Assembly: GCA_934274515.1 (NCBI GenBank)
Contig: CAKQTC010000001.1
Coordinates: forward strand, 173,499-237,498
From: an uncultured Clostridia bacterium
GTDB lineage: Bacteria > Bacillota > Clostridia > Christensenellales > DTU072
Length of the DNA: 64,000 nt
Direction: 5' to 3'
Shown here: piece by piece, positions 8,016 to 15,908 of the stretch
How the letters are laid out: every line of letters starts with the position of its first letter
Position numbering within the stretch: position 1 is the first letter of the stretch
Position numbers and translations under genes: made by a program
Notes under the pieces: model-generated
Seen by the model: only the letters and a program-made list of their open reading frames with translations
Databases searched by the model: none
Told to the model about the DNA's origin: nothing

Positions 8016-8044
8016 TTGCAAAAAACTCGCGCGCGTAATATAAT
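8016..8044 (+). promoter_or_regulatory. Promoter for the gene at 8126
   Basis: TTGCAA, 17 bases, TATAAT. It lies about 80 bases before the ATG, leaving a leader with two short hairpins. It may also serve cysE-cysS-rrf2, which follow closely on the same strand. Confidence 0.75.
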
Positions 8045-8066
8045 TAAAATACAATGAGTTTATAAA

Positions 8067-8109
8067 GGCGCGTTGCGCCGAAAGTTTAACACCATCGGTA
8101 AGAACCGAT
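8067..8109 (+). other. Two hairpins in the 5' leader of the 8126 gene
   Basis: GGCGC-GTT-GCGCC (8067-8079) and ATCGGT-AAGA-ACCGAT (8094-8109) lie between the promoter and the strong ribosome site GGAGG (8116-8120). Neither is followed by a T run, so they look like stabilising or regulatory leader structures rather than terminators. Confidence 0.5.
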
Positions 8110-8125
8110 ACTTCGGGAGGAAGTA

Positions 8126-9508
8126 ATGGCGGTAAGAGCAAACAACGTCAACAATGCGCGCAAAGCGCGTATGTGGAGCGAGCAGGACGACGCTAATCTC
8201 GTTATCCTGCTCAGACGCAAAATTAAAGACACGACGGTGGCTATTCGCGAGAGCGAAACTCCGTACGAAAGGTCTCGCCTAAAAGCGCAAAGAGCGCGTT
8301 ATAAAGAAATGCTCCGTAAAGTCGAAACCGGCAACTACAACGGGGATATTATTTTTAACGAACTTCGCGCGGCGGCGGCGCTCAGGCAGGAATCGGAATT
8401 CGCGTCCGGACTGCATACGTCGATGGCAGGCGGCAAAGCGTACACCAATTCTTACGGCAACGTCGATTTCGACTACGAAGCCGCTTTTCGCAAAAAACGT
8501 TATTACGGCGCGTCTTTGCCGATAATTCTTACGTTGCTTTCCATTATTCTCCTTGCTTCTATGCTACTCGGCATACTCTCGCCTCACTACATCAACCGTA
8601 CGATTACGAATAAAATAACCGACGGCACGCAAGGCATGATTAACATAAACACTATGTTCGTCTATAAAATCGATTCCGTCGTTCCGGGTACGAATTCCCT
8701 TACGATTAACGGCGTAACCCTTTTGCAGGGCGACATCAAGGTTCAAGCAGACGAAAACGGCAAATGGTGGTGGCCCGAAGCAAACTATCCGAGCGAGTAC
8801 GTAATCGAACAAGGAAAACCCTACGCCACAATTGACTCCGAAGGAAAAGTAAAAGAAAGCGGAGCGGAAAGCGTTCTTCTTAAACGAGATTTAGGCGTAA
8901 CCGCCATTTACATAGACGCGGCGGACGTTATCAAAGCATGGTTCCACACCAAAATGCTTGAAAAGACGCGTATAGACGTACTCGAAAATCTCTCCGTATT
9001 CCAAGGAACGAGCGCGTTCTATTCTATCTTCCTTGCCGACGGAAAAGCGTCGCAACTCGTCATTAAAAAAGAAAACGGTCAATACAACCGTGAAACGATA
9101 ATTAACCATCTCGGCGTATACGGCGCGATTTTATACAACATTGTAGCCATCGTCTTTATGGTTATCATCTTGATACAAAACATCGTACGCATATTTACGT
9201 ACACTTCGAGAAGACTGCACTTTACGACGTTTTTGTGCTTGCTGTTTAGCGCGCTCGGCTGGATATCCCCCGCTCTCGCTACCTGCGAAGGCACGGAACT
9301 CGGCGTAGCGTTCAAAAACTATTTCCTCAATCTCACAAATGCGGAAGCATTTATGTCGGAAGCAACCGCGTCGGTAGGCGTTACTATTATGGGAATTATC
9401 CCGGTTGCAATTTGTTTCGTTATGCTCATACTGCCGAAGTTCTTCCGCAACAGGCATAAAGATTTGCCCGCACGCGTCCCGAAAGGAAACAGAAAAGCAC
9501 ACGTTTAA
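8126..9508 (+). CDS. Membrane protein with coiled-coil N-terminus and large outside domain
   Basis: I do not recognise this 460-residue protein. Residues 1-125 are charged and helical (KARMWSEQDD..., many Arg and Lys), one helix lies near 132-155, and about 155-325 form a polar domain predicted outside the cell. Three more helices follow (about 330-352, 368-388, 415-440) and a basic tail. This layout, cytosolic N-tail, helix 1, long outside loop, then helices 2-4 with a short second loop and a basic C-end, is the same as in the paralogue cluster at 33-41.5 kb, although I see no clear sequence match. It has a good promoter and a strong GGAGG site. cysE follows after 14 bases. Confidence 0.75.
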   Translation: MAVRANNVNNARKARMWSEQDDANLVILLRRKIKDTTVAIRESETPYERSRLKAQRARYKEMLRKVETGNYNGDIIFNELRAAAALRQESEFASGLHTSMAGGKAYTNSYGNVDFDYEAAFRKKRYYGASLPIILTLLSIILLASMLLGILSPHYINRTITNKITDGTQGMININTMFVYKIDSVVPGTNSLTINGVTLLQGDIKVQADENGKWWWPEANYPSEYVIEQGKPYATIDSEGKVKESGAESVLLKRDLGVTAIYIDAADVIKAWFHTKMLEKTRIDVLENLSVFQGTSAFYSIFLADGKASQLVIKKENGQYNRETIINHLGVYGAILYNIVAIVFMVIILIQNIVRIFTYTSRRLHFTTFLCLLFSALGWISPALATCEGTELGVAFKNYFLNLTNAEAFMSEATASVGVTIMGIIPVAICFVMLILPKFFRNRHKDLPARVPKGNRKAHV

Positions 9509-9522
9509 TATATATATAGAAT

Positions 9523-10200
9523 ATGTTTGACAACATAAAAGCGGATTTGGCGGTGGCGCTCGAAAAAGACCCTGCCGCAAAAAGTAAACTAGAAATAATT
9601 TTCACCTATGGTGGTTTCCGCGCGCTTTGCTCTTATCGCAGAGCGCATTGGTTTTATATGCATAAAATGAAAATGCTCGCGTTTATAATCACGGCGCGCG
9701 CGCGTAGAAACTACGGTATAGAAATTCATCCTGCGGCAAAAATCGGTAAAGGTATATTTATCGACCACGGCGTAGGCGTTATTATCGGAGAAACCACGGA
9801 AATCGGCGACAACGTAACCATTTATCAGGGCGTTACACTCGGCGGTACGGGTAAAGAAACGGGCAAACGTCACCCTACGATAGAGAACAACGTTATGGTG
9901 TGCGCAGGCGCAAAAATTCTCGGGCCCGTCACAATCGGGGAATACTCGAAAATCGGCGCGGGTAGCGTCGTGCTTAAAGACGTTCCCCCGCATTGCACGG
10001 TCGTAGGCGTTCCGGGCAGAATTGTTCGTATGCACGGCGAAAAATATCGCGATATGGACCAAAAACTCCCTGACCCCGTTTTGGAAGAATTCGCTCGCCT
10101 TAACGCTCGATTAGAAGTTATAGAAAAAAATTTGAATATCTCGTCCTGCCGCTACTCGATAGCGCAACAAATGGAAGAACGAGATAACGACGGAGAATAA
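9523..10200 (+). CDS. cysE: Serine O-acetyltransferase
   Basis: CysE makes O-acetylserine from serine and acetyl-CoA, the first step of cysteine synthesis. The 225-residue product has the short N-terminal helical domain seen in Firmicutes CysE and a left-handed beta-helix of hexapeptide repeats, with the hallmark stretch FIDHGVGVIIGETTEIGDN, GVTLGGTG and GKRHPTI around residues 82-128; His and Asp of the catalytic pair lie in FIDHG. There is no Shine-Dalgarno before the ATG, which comes 14 bases after the previous stop. It precedes cysS by 12 bases and is near an Rrf2 regulator and cysK, so it belongs to a cysteine block. Confidence 0.94.
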   Translation: MFDNIKADLAVALEKDPAAKSKLEIIFTYGGFRALCSYRRAHWFYMHKMKMLAFIITARARRNYGIEIHPAAKIGKGIFIDHGVGVIIGETTEIGDNVTIYQGVTLGGTGKETGKRHPTIENNVMVCAGAKILGPVTIGEYSKIGAGSVVLKDVPPHCTVVGVPGRIVRMHGEKYRDMDQKLPDPVLEEFARLNARLEVIEKNLNISSCRYSIAQQMEERDNDGE

Positions 10201-10212
10201 ACGGAGAATAAA

Positions 10213-11607
10213 ATGCTTAAAGTATACAATACGCTTACGCGTAAAAAAGAAGAGTTTACGCCCGTCCGCGACGGCGCGGTTTATATGTACTCTTGCGGAC
10301 CGACCGTTTACAGTTACGCTCATATAGGCAATTTAAGAACCTACGTTTTTATGGACCTTGTGAGAAGAGTTATGAAATACGACGGGTACAAACTGAAAGG
10401 CGTAATGAATATCACGGACGTAGGACACTTACTCGACGACGGCGACAGCGGCGAAGACAAAATGCAAAAAGCCGCGCGCGAACAGAAAAAAACGCCGTGG
10501 GAAATCGCCGCATACTACACCGACGTTTTCTTTCGCGACCTTGCCGCGCTTAACATCGGCAAACCCGAAATAATAGCGAAAGCAACCGACCATATCCCGG
10601 AAATGATAGAATTCGTGCAAAAACTGCTCGAAAAAGGCTATGCGTATGAAATAAGCGACGGCATTTACTTCGACATATCCAAATTCCCGTCCTACGGTAA
10701 ACTGTCGGGACAAACTATCGACGAAAAAGAAGCGGGCGCACGCGTGGAAGAAAACAGTGAAAAACGTCACCCTGCCGACTTCGCGCTTTGGAAAAAGGCG
10801 GACAAAAACCACATAATGCAATGGGAAAGCCCGTGGGGTATGGGTTACCCCGGTTGGCACATCGAATGTAGCGCAATGAGCAGAAAATACCTGGGCGAAG
10901 TGTTCGATTTGCATACGGGCGGCATAGACGCCGTTCCCGTTCACCACGAAAACGAAATAGCCCAAAACGAGGCGCTCGCCGGGAAACAAACCGTAAACTA
11001 CTGGATGCACGGCGAATTTATGATGGTAGACGGCGGCAAAATGAGCAAAAGTTTAGGCAACGTGTACACCATAAAACAACTCGAAGGCAAAGGTTACGAC
11101 GCGCTCGACTTCCGTTTCTTCTGCCTTAACGCTCACTATCGGAAAAAACTCAATTTCACGTTTGAAGGGCTTACCGCCGCGAGGACGTCGAGAGAACGTA
11201 TACTGGCTTCTCTTGCAAAACACAAAGCGTCCCCCGCTCCGACCGAAAGTGGAAAACTCGACGAGTATAAAAAACAGTTTATCGACGCGATAAACGACGA
11301 CATCAATATCCCGCTCGCGCTCGGCGTGCTGTTCAATATGCTGAAAGAACCTGCAAGTAAAGATATTTACGCGCTCGCGCTCGACTTCGACAGAGTATTC
11401 GGACTTAACTTCGACAAACTTCCCGAGGAAGCGAAAAAGGAAGAGCCTACGGACGTTCCCGAAGAAGTTAAACAACTGGTCGAAAAGAGAAAACAGGCGA
11501 AAAAAGACAAGAATTTCGCGCTTGCGGACGAAATCAGAGCAGAAATAAGCAAACTCGGCTACTCCGTGTCGGATACGAGAGAAGGTGTAAAAATAACGAA
11601 AAACTAA
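10213..11607 (+). CDS. cysS: Cysteinyl-tRNA synthetase
   Basis: The 464-residue class I synthetase charges tRNA(Cys). The zinc-binding Cys in YSCGPTVYSYAHIGN (with the HIGH-type motif AHIGN), HIECSAMS, and HHENEIAQNEA supply the zinc ligands; the KMSKS loop is GGKMSKSLGN near residue 278. The C-terminal anticodon domain ends with the expected KKDKNFALADEIRAEISKLGY helix. Length matches the family. The cysE-cysS pair is a well-known Firmicutes arrangement that couples cysteine supply and use. A GGAG six bases before ATG is part of a small tandem duplication of ACGGAGAATAA that also forms the cysE stop. Confidence 0.97.
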   Translation: MLKVYNTLTRKKEEFTPVRDGAVYMYSCGPTVYSYAHIGNLRTYVFMDLVRRVMKYDGYKLKGVMNITDVGHLLDDGDSGEDKMQKAAREQKKTPWEIAAYYTDVFFRDLAALNIGKPEIIAKATDHIPEMIEFVQKLLEKGYAYEISDGIYFDISKFPSYGKLSGQTIDEKEAGARVEENSEKRHPADFALWKKADKNHIMQWESPWGMGYPGWHIECSAMSRKYLGEVFDLHTGGIDAVPVHHENEIAQNEALAGKQTVNYWMHGEFMMVDGGKMSKSLGNVYTIKQLEGKGYDALDFRFFCLNAHYRKKLNFTFEGLTAARTSRERILASLAKHKASPAPTESGKLDEYKKQFIDAINDDINIPLALGVLFNMLKEPASKDIYALALDFDRVFGLNFDKLPEEAKKEEPTDVPEEVKQLVEKRKQAKKDKNFALADEIRAEISKLGYSVSDTREGVKITKN

Positions 11608-11628
11608 CCGCAAAAGAAGGTGTCGAAA

Positions 11629-12060
11629 ATGATGGTTTCTACCAAAGGGCGTTACGCTTTAAGAGTGCTTATCGACCTTGCCGAACACGACGGCGAGGGT
11701 TTCGTCACGCTAAAAGACGTCGCCGCGCGCCAAAACATATCTAAAAAATACCTAGAACAAATCGTGCCTATGCTTAACAAGGCAGATATCGTAATAGGCA
11801 GTCGCGGTTTTCAAGGCGGATATATGCTTGCAAAAAAACCATCGGAAATAACCGTCGGCGACGTGCTTAGAATAACCGAAGGCAGCCTAGCCCCGGTCGC
11901 GTGCCTGGATAAAGAACCGTTCGGTTGCGACAGGAAAAACGACTGCCTTACGCTCCCCGTTTGGAAAGGTCTATACAAAACGATAACGGATTATCTTGAC
12001 GGCATATCCTTGCGCGACGTTCTCGACAACGCCGACTCCGCCGATAATTACGTTATTTAA
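11629..12060 (+). CDS. Rrf2-family regulator, CymR/IscR-like
   Basis: The 143-residue protein begins MMVSTKGRYALRVLIDLAEH, the classic Rrf2 winged-helix start. The ATG at 11629 has AGAAGG eight bases upstream; a GTG at 11620 in the same frame is part of that site. The recognition helix region is QNISKKYLEQIVPML, and the sensor segment holds three cysteines, C-x7-C-x5-C, in ACLDKEPFGC.DRKNDC, close to the IscR iron-sulfur pattern (C-x5-C-x5-C). By context (after cysE-cysS, converging with cysK) I infer a CymR-type cysteine regulator. Whether it binds an iron-sulfur cluster or a CysK partner cannot be told from sequence. A strong terminator follows. Confidence 0.9.
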   Translation: MMVSTKGRYALRVLIDLAEHDGEGFVTLKDVAARQNISKKYLEQIVPMLNKADIVIGSRGFQGGYMLAKKPSEITVGDVLRITEGSLAPVACLDKEPFGCDRKNDCLTLPVWKGLYKTITDYLDGISLRDVLDNADSADNYVI

Positions 12061-12085
12061 TTTAGATTTGTTACAAAAATTTTTT

Positions 12086-12115
12086 GCCTTCCCTATTTTC
12101 GGGAAGGCATTTTTT
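12086..12115 (+). terminator. Terminator after the cysE-cysS-rrf2 run
   Basis: GCCTTCCC, 7-base loop, GGGAAGGC, then ATTTTTT. A-rich DNA on the other side lets it also work on the minus strand. Confidence 0.9.
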
Positions 12116-12154
12116 ATAACAACGCAAATGCGTGATAAACTATGATTTCGGCGG

Positions 12155-12180
12155 AAACCGTCGGTGTCTTACGGTTTTTT
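12155..12180 (+). terminator. Second, weaker hairpin with T run
   Basis: AAACCGT, 9-base loop, ACGGTTT followed by TTT, 40 bases after the first terminator; possibly a back-up stop between the converging rrf2 and cysK genes. Confidence 0.45.
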
Positions 12181-12283
12181 CGCAAATCGCCGTTTTGGAA
12201 TACTACGCTAAAAACTATTTCAAGTAAGTTTTCTCGTTTATGGTGTAAATCCTTTTATTTGATGAAAATTATTTCGCCGTAGT

Positions 12284-13210
12284 TCATTTGAACATCTCGG
12301 TCGAAAGATACCTATCCCCCGTATCGGGCAAAAGCGCGACGATAAGTTTTCCTTTGTTTTCTTCTCGCTTTGCGAGTATGCTCGCCGCATGCAACGCCGC
12401 CCCGGAGGATATACCTACGAGTATGCCTTCTTTTTGAGCAAATTCTCTGCCTGCCGCAAACGCGTCGTCGTTTTCGATTGTCAACACTTCGTCGTAGACG
12501 CTCGTGTCGAGCGTGTCGGGGACGAATCCCGCTCCGATGCCTTGAATTTTATGCGCTCCCGCTACCCCTTTCGATAGAACAGGCGAAGAAGCCGGTTCGA
12601 CCGCGACGATTTTTACGTTCGGGTTCTGCTCTTTAAGATACTTTCCCACTCCGCTTATCGTCCCGCCCGTTCCTACGCCTGCTACGAAAATATCGACTTT
12701 GCCGTCGGTGTCCGCCCATATTTCCGGTCCCGTAGTAAGATAATGCGCTCTCGGGTTAACGGGGTTCGTAAACTGCCCTGCAATAAACGCTCCGTCTATC
12801 TCGGACGCGAGTTCTTCCGCTTTCTTTATCGCGCCTTTCATTCCTTTCGTGCCGTCGGTAAGCACGATTTCCGCGCCGTACGCCTTGATAAGATTGCGCC
12901 TTTCCACCGACATCGTTTCGGGCATGGTTATGATTATTCTGTACCCCTTAGCCGCCGCTATCGCCGCAAGCCCGATACCCGTGTTTCCGCTCGTAGGCTC
13001 GATAATGACCGACCCCGCTCTAAGTTTGCCCGTCTTCTCCGCATCTTCTATCATCGCTTTCGCTACCCTGTCTTTAACCGAACCGGCAGGATTAAAATAT
13101 TCTATCTTTACCGCAACTCGACCCAAAAAGTCCTTTCCTTGCGCAAAATTCCGCACTTCGAGCATCGGCGTCTTCCCTATAAGTTCCGTCATCGATTTAT
13201 ATATATTCAT
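12284..13210 (-). CDS. cysK: Cysteine synthase A (O-acetylserine sulfhydrylase)
   Basis: CysK uses PLP to make cysteine from O-acetylserine and sulfide. The 308-residue protein has the PLP lysine in NPAGSVKDRVAK (about residue 46), the substrate loop PTSGNTGIGLA, the phosphate-binding GTGGTISGVGK, and the C-terminal GISSGAALHAA and LLPDTGDRYLST. Length is normal. It is monocistronic, with a consensus promoter at 13257-13285 and a candidate operator between the promoter and the ATG. CysK can also bind CysE and, in Bacillus, CymR; both partners are encoded next door here. Confidence 0.97.
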   Translation of the reverse strand: MNIYKSMTELIGKTPMLEVRNFAQGKDFLGRVAVKIEYFNPAGSVKDRVAKAMIEDAEKTGKLRAGSVIIEPTSGNTGIGLAAIAAAKGYRIIITMPETMSVERRNLIKAYGAEIVLTDGTKGMKGAIKKAEELASEIDGAFIAGQFTNPVNPRAHYLTTGPEIWADTDGKVDIFVAGVGTGGTISGVGKYLKEQNPNVKIVAVEPASSPVLSKGVAGAHKIQGIGAGFVPDTLDTSVYDEVLTIENDDAFAAGREFAQKEGILVGISSGAALHAASILAKREENKGKLIVALLPDTGDRYLSTEMFK

Positions 13211-13226
13211 TTGCCCTTCTCTCCTT

Positions 13227-13285
13227 AATTCCTAGTTTACCTAGTTGTTTAATAGGATTATATCTTTATCGAAAAAGTTTGTCAA
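13227..13285 (-). promoter_or_regulatory. cysK promoter with Rrf2-type operator candidate
   Basis: Minus strand TTGACA (13280-13285), 17 bases, TATAAT (13257-13262). Just after the predicted start, 13227-13246 reads AACTAGGTAAACTAGGAATT on the minus strand: a direct repeat of AACTAGG ending in GGAATT, which recalls the GGAATT half of CymR boxes. The promoter is clear; the operator is inferred from its position. Confidence 0.75.
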
Positions 13286-13295
13286 TCGATTTATG

Positions 13296-13326
13296 AAAAA
13301 AAACGGACTTGCCGTCCGTTTTTTTT
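13296..13326 (-). terminator. Terminator of rplJ-rplL
   Basis: A perfect 13-base stem, eight A then ACGGAC, loop of five, GTCCGT then T run. It ends the rplJL transcript directly upstream of the cysK promoter and can work in both directions. Confidence 0.85.
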
Positions 13327-13444
13327 GTATGCCAAAAATTAGGTTGTTTGTGGCGGAGCGGATAAGGTACGTTTTTACCGTTTACGACTTGACTTTCGAG
13401 ACGGTAAGCGAACGAACCTTTATGCTCCTTGTGTGGTAAGAAGA

Positions 13445-13819
13445 TTACTTAATTTCTACTTCTGCGCCGGCTGCTTTGAGTTTCTCGGCGAGTTCGTCGG
13501 CAACTTCTTTGCTTACGCCTTCTTTAACCGCTTTGGGCGCGCCGTCAACCATAGCCTTAGCGTCAACCAAGCCAAGACCGGTCGCTTCTCTTACCGCTTT
13601 GATAACTGCGATTTTGTTTGCGCCTGCCGCTTTGAGTACTACGTCAAATTCGGTTTTTTCTTCTTCTGCCGCAGCAGCGGGAGCAGCCGCAGCACCGGCA
13701 ACTGCCATAGGAGCAGCCGCGCTTACGCCAAATTCTTCTTCGAGAGCCTTAACGAGGTCGTTAAGTTCGAGAACAGTCATAGATTTAACTTCTTCGATTA
13801 TTTTAGCAATGTCTGCCAT
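13445..13819 (-). CDS. rplL: Large ribosomal subunit protein bL7/L12
   Basis: The 124-residue acidic protein forms the flexible stalk that recruits translation GTPases. It has the N-terminal dimerisation domain, an Ala/Pro hinge (about residues 36-52, mostly Ala), and the globular C-terminal domain with KTEFDVVLKAAGANKIAVIK and GLGLVDAKAMVDGAPK. It follows rplJ by 30 bases. rpoB, normally next, is absent; a terminator and cysK follow. Confidence 0.98.
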   Translation of the reverse strand: MADIAKIIEEVKSMTVLELNDLVKALEEEFGVSAAAPMAVAGAAAAPAAAAEEEKTEFDVVLKAAGANKIAVIKAVREATGLGLVDAKAMVDGAPKAVKEGVSKEVADELAEKLKAAGAEVEIK

Positions 13820-13849
13820 TTTTGAATTCCTCCGTTATATTTTATAAAA

Positions 13850-14338
13850 TTATTCGGCTTTTTCCGCAATAGCGGCAATACATCTCGCAAATCTCGAAAC
13901 GGGCGATTGCAACAGTCCGAGTATTTGAGAAATAAGACCTTCTCTGCTGGGTAAGGTAGCCAAAACCTTGCACCCTTCTTCATCAAGATATTTACCGTCT
14001 ACAAATCCGCATTTAACAGCCATTTTCTTATAAGCCTTTGCTTTGTCCATGGCAATTTTAGCGGGAGCGGCAATATCGTCCGAGCCTAACGCAATAGCCG
14101 TAGGTCCGTTAAGCGCGTCGTCGAACTGGTTATAACCGAGTTCGTTAAGAGCGATTTTCATAAGTCTGTTTTTGTAAACGTGATAACTTACGCCCGATTT
14201 ACGGAATTCGCTACGCAGCGCGGTGTCTTCGGCAACGGTCAAGCCCTTGTAGTCAACCAAAACAAAAGAACTCGCTTTTTCGAGTTTTGCTTTTATTTCG
14301 GCAACTTTTTCGACTTTCGCATCTCTAAACGCTGACAT
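13850..14338 (-). CDS. rplJ: Large ribosomal subunit protein uL10
   Basis: L10 binds 23S rRNA and anchors L7/L12 dimers. The 162-residue product starts at MSAFRDAKVEKVAEIK, with AAGGAGG five bases upstream; a TTG one codon earlier is not needed. Family core seen: SSFVLVDYKGLTVAEDTALRSEFRKSGVSYHVYKNRLMKIAL. The C-terminal helix for L12 binding ends the protein. It is preceded by a long leader with an attenuator. rplK and rplA, usually upstream, are not here. Confidence 0.97.
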   Translation of the reverse strand: MSAFRDAKVEKVAEIKAKLEKASSFVLVDYKGLTVAEDTALRSEFRKSGVSYHVYKNRLMKIALNELGYNQFDDALNGPTAIALGSDDIAAPAKIAMDKAKAYKKMAVKCGFVDGKYLDEEGCKVLATLPSREGLISQILGLLQSPVSRFARCIAAIAEKAE

Positions 14339-14424
14339 CAAAACCTCCTTACAGAATAACTTTTATACCGTTTTTGGCAATATACTTTTTTATTTTCCGA
14401 TATAACGCCGAAAAGCGAACGTCG

Positions 14425-14571
14425 GACAAACAAAAACTCCGTACGATCATAGACCATACGGAGTAACGTAACTTTTTTGTTAAAAGCAATTCGTTTCCCG
14501 TTCTATGCAGGCTCTCGAATGAGATTACGCTCTCGCACCGTGCAGTCTATGAACAAGTAATTCATTTTTGC
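14425..14571 (-). ncRNA. L10-type leader with transcription attenuator
   Basis: Between the promoter at 14578-14606 and rplJ lies a roughly 230-base leader. Its 3' part has a strong intrinsic terminator: ACTCCGTA, 13-base loop, TACGGAGT, then TTTTTGTTT (minus strand; stem 14436-14464). The upstream part contains alternative pairings such as GTTCATAGACTGCAC against CCTGCATAGAACG. This arrangement is the known L10 leader logic: the L10(L12)4 complex binds the leader and favours the terminator. I assign it from position and structure, without a covariance search. Confidence 0.75.
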
Positions 14572-14577
14572 TCTATC

Positions 14578-14606
14578 ATTATACTTTTGATAAATTCGCT
14601 TGTCAA
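14578..14606 (-). promoter_or_regulatory. Promoter of the rplJ-rplL operon
   Basis: Minus strand TTGACA, 17 bases, TATAAT; perfect consensus and spacing, as expected for a highly expressed ribosomal operon. Confidence 0.9.
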
Positions 14607-14665
14607 GCAAATTTACCTTCATTATTTCAATCCCCACTAAAAACACGTTAATTTACGAGCAGATT

Positions 14666-15565
14666 TTAGCAATGGGCGCGGAAAAAGTCCGTCATTCTGT
14701 CTATCGTGCGCCTGCTTTCGGGATATTCGGACGGGTACAGCACGCTAAAAACGTGTTCCAGTTTATGTCCGTTCCCTTTCGGGTAGTCGTCGAGAAAGTT
14801 CTCTATTCCCCTATCGTCGAGAAGTTCTTTGAATTTTATCGTGGCTCCGCGTATCATATCTTCTTTACTCGTCACGAGGTACGACGGCGGAAAATATCCT
14901 TTATCTATTATATCGCAAAATGCAAGATAATCTTTGTACGGCGATTTTTTACGTCCGCCTTTGCCGAAAATTCCCGGAGATAACATCGCGGCAAGCCCGG
15001 AATCGAAGAAAAACATTCCGCTCGTGAACCCTGCCGCCTTTATGTCGAGATTAATATCCCCCACGCCGTAAACTCTTCTCAATTCCGCGCTCGTCACGGC
15101 AAGAGCGGAGTACGCCGCAAGCAGTCCGCCCGCGCTGTCGCCCGTTATGAACACCCTTTCTCGGTCGCAAGGGTACGCGTCGATGTTCTCCCCGATATAT
15201 TTCAACGCGTTAAGCACGTCAACCAAACACGTCGGAAACCTGTCTTCGGGGCAAAGCGAATAACTTACGTTTATCACCGTAAATCCTCGTTTCACAAGAT
15301 GATAACAGTAGTTTTTGTTAAGTTCTTTATAAGCATACATAAGTCCGCCGCCGTGAATGTCGATAATACACGGCAGTTTTTCCGTTTCTTTCCCTTCGGG
15401 AAAATAAACGTCGAAAAGATGCGCCCGCTTGCCGTCTTCGACGTACGGCACGTCTAGTATCGCGCTGACTCCTTCCGGCAAAGTCTGCTTTTCCATCCTC
15501 TTACGGTCGTTGCTTTCTATTATATTATCCCAAAAATACTTGTACGCTTTGTCGATTAAACGCAT
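14666..15565 (-). CDS. Alpha/beta hydrolase, HSL-type esterase
   Basis: The 299-residue protein has the hormone-sensitive lipase family signature: oxyanion HGGG in IDIHGGGLMYAYKE (about residue 72) and the nucleophile in GDSAGG (about 145). A later Asp (in SKEDMIRG) and His (in GHKLEH) can complete the triad. It probably hydrolyses short acyl or acetyl esters in the cytosol, as no signal peptide is seen. The ATG at 15565 has AAGGGG five bases before it; a GTG two codons earlier lies within the site. It is monocistronic and divergent from galE. Confidence 0.88.
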   Translation of the reverse strand: MRLIDKAYKYFWDNIIESNDRKRMEKQTLPEGVSAILDVPYVEDGKRAHLFDVYFPEGKETEKLPCIIDIHGGGLMYAYKELNKNYCYHLVKRGFTVINVSYSLCPEDRFPTCLVDVLNALKYIGENIDAYPCDRERVFITGDSAGGLLAAYSALAVTSAELRRVYGVGDINLDIKAAGFTSGMFFFDSGLAAMLSPGIFGKGGRKKSPYKDYLAFCDIIDKGYFPPSYLVTSKEDMIRGATIKFKELLDDRGIENFLDDYPKGNGHKLEHVFSVLYPSEYPESRRTIDRMTDFFRAHC

Positions 15566-15571
15566 AAACAC

Positions 15572-15908
15572 CCCTTCGCGCGCTTTTTCTTATATTTTAT
15601 CATATTGTTTAATTCATATCAATAAGTTTTCTCTCTTTTTCGTGAAATTTCGACAATTCGCAATTCCTTCTTTCTCCCTTAATCGAAAAAAACTACGCAT
15701 CGTTTGTTTTTTTTCGGTTTTGCAACGAAAAAGCCGTTTCGTTACATAAATAAACAACAAACAACGGCTATCCCCGACGGAATTTGATTTGTCGCGGTTA
15801 CAAAATTTTCTTAAAAATGTTTTTAGCCGCTTTATTTCGCAAATGCGTTGTGCTATACTATAACGTAGATAGAAATAGGGCGAAAATAAAAACAAGGAGG
15901 CACGGAAT
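15572..15908. other. Divergent intergenic region, esterase / galE
   Basis: Holds the start regions of both flanking genes. A TATACT at 15854-15859 is a candidate -10 for galE, with no good -35. T/A-rich stretches around 15700-15720 show no stable hairpin. I see no gene here. Confidence 0.5.
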
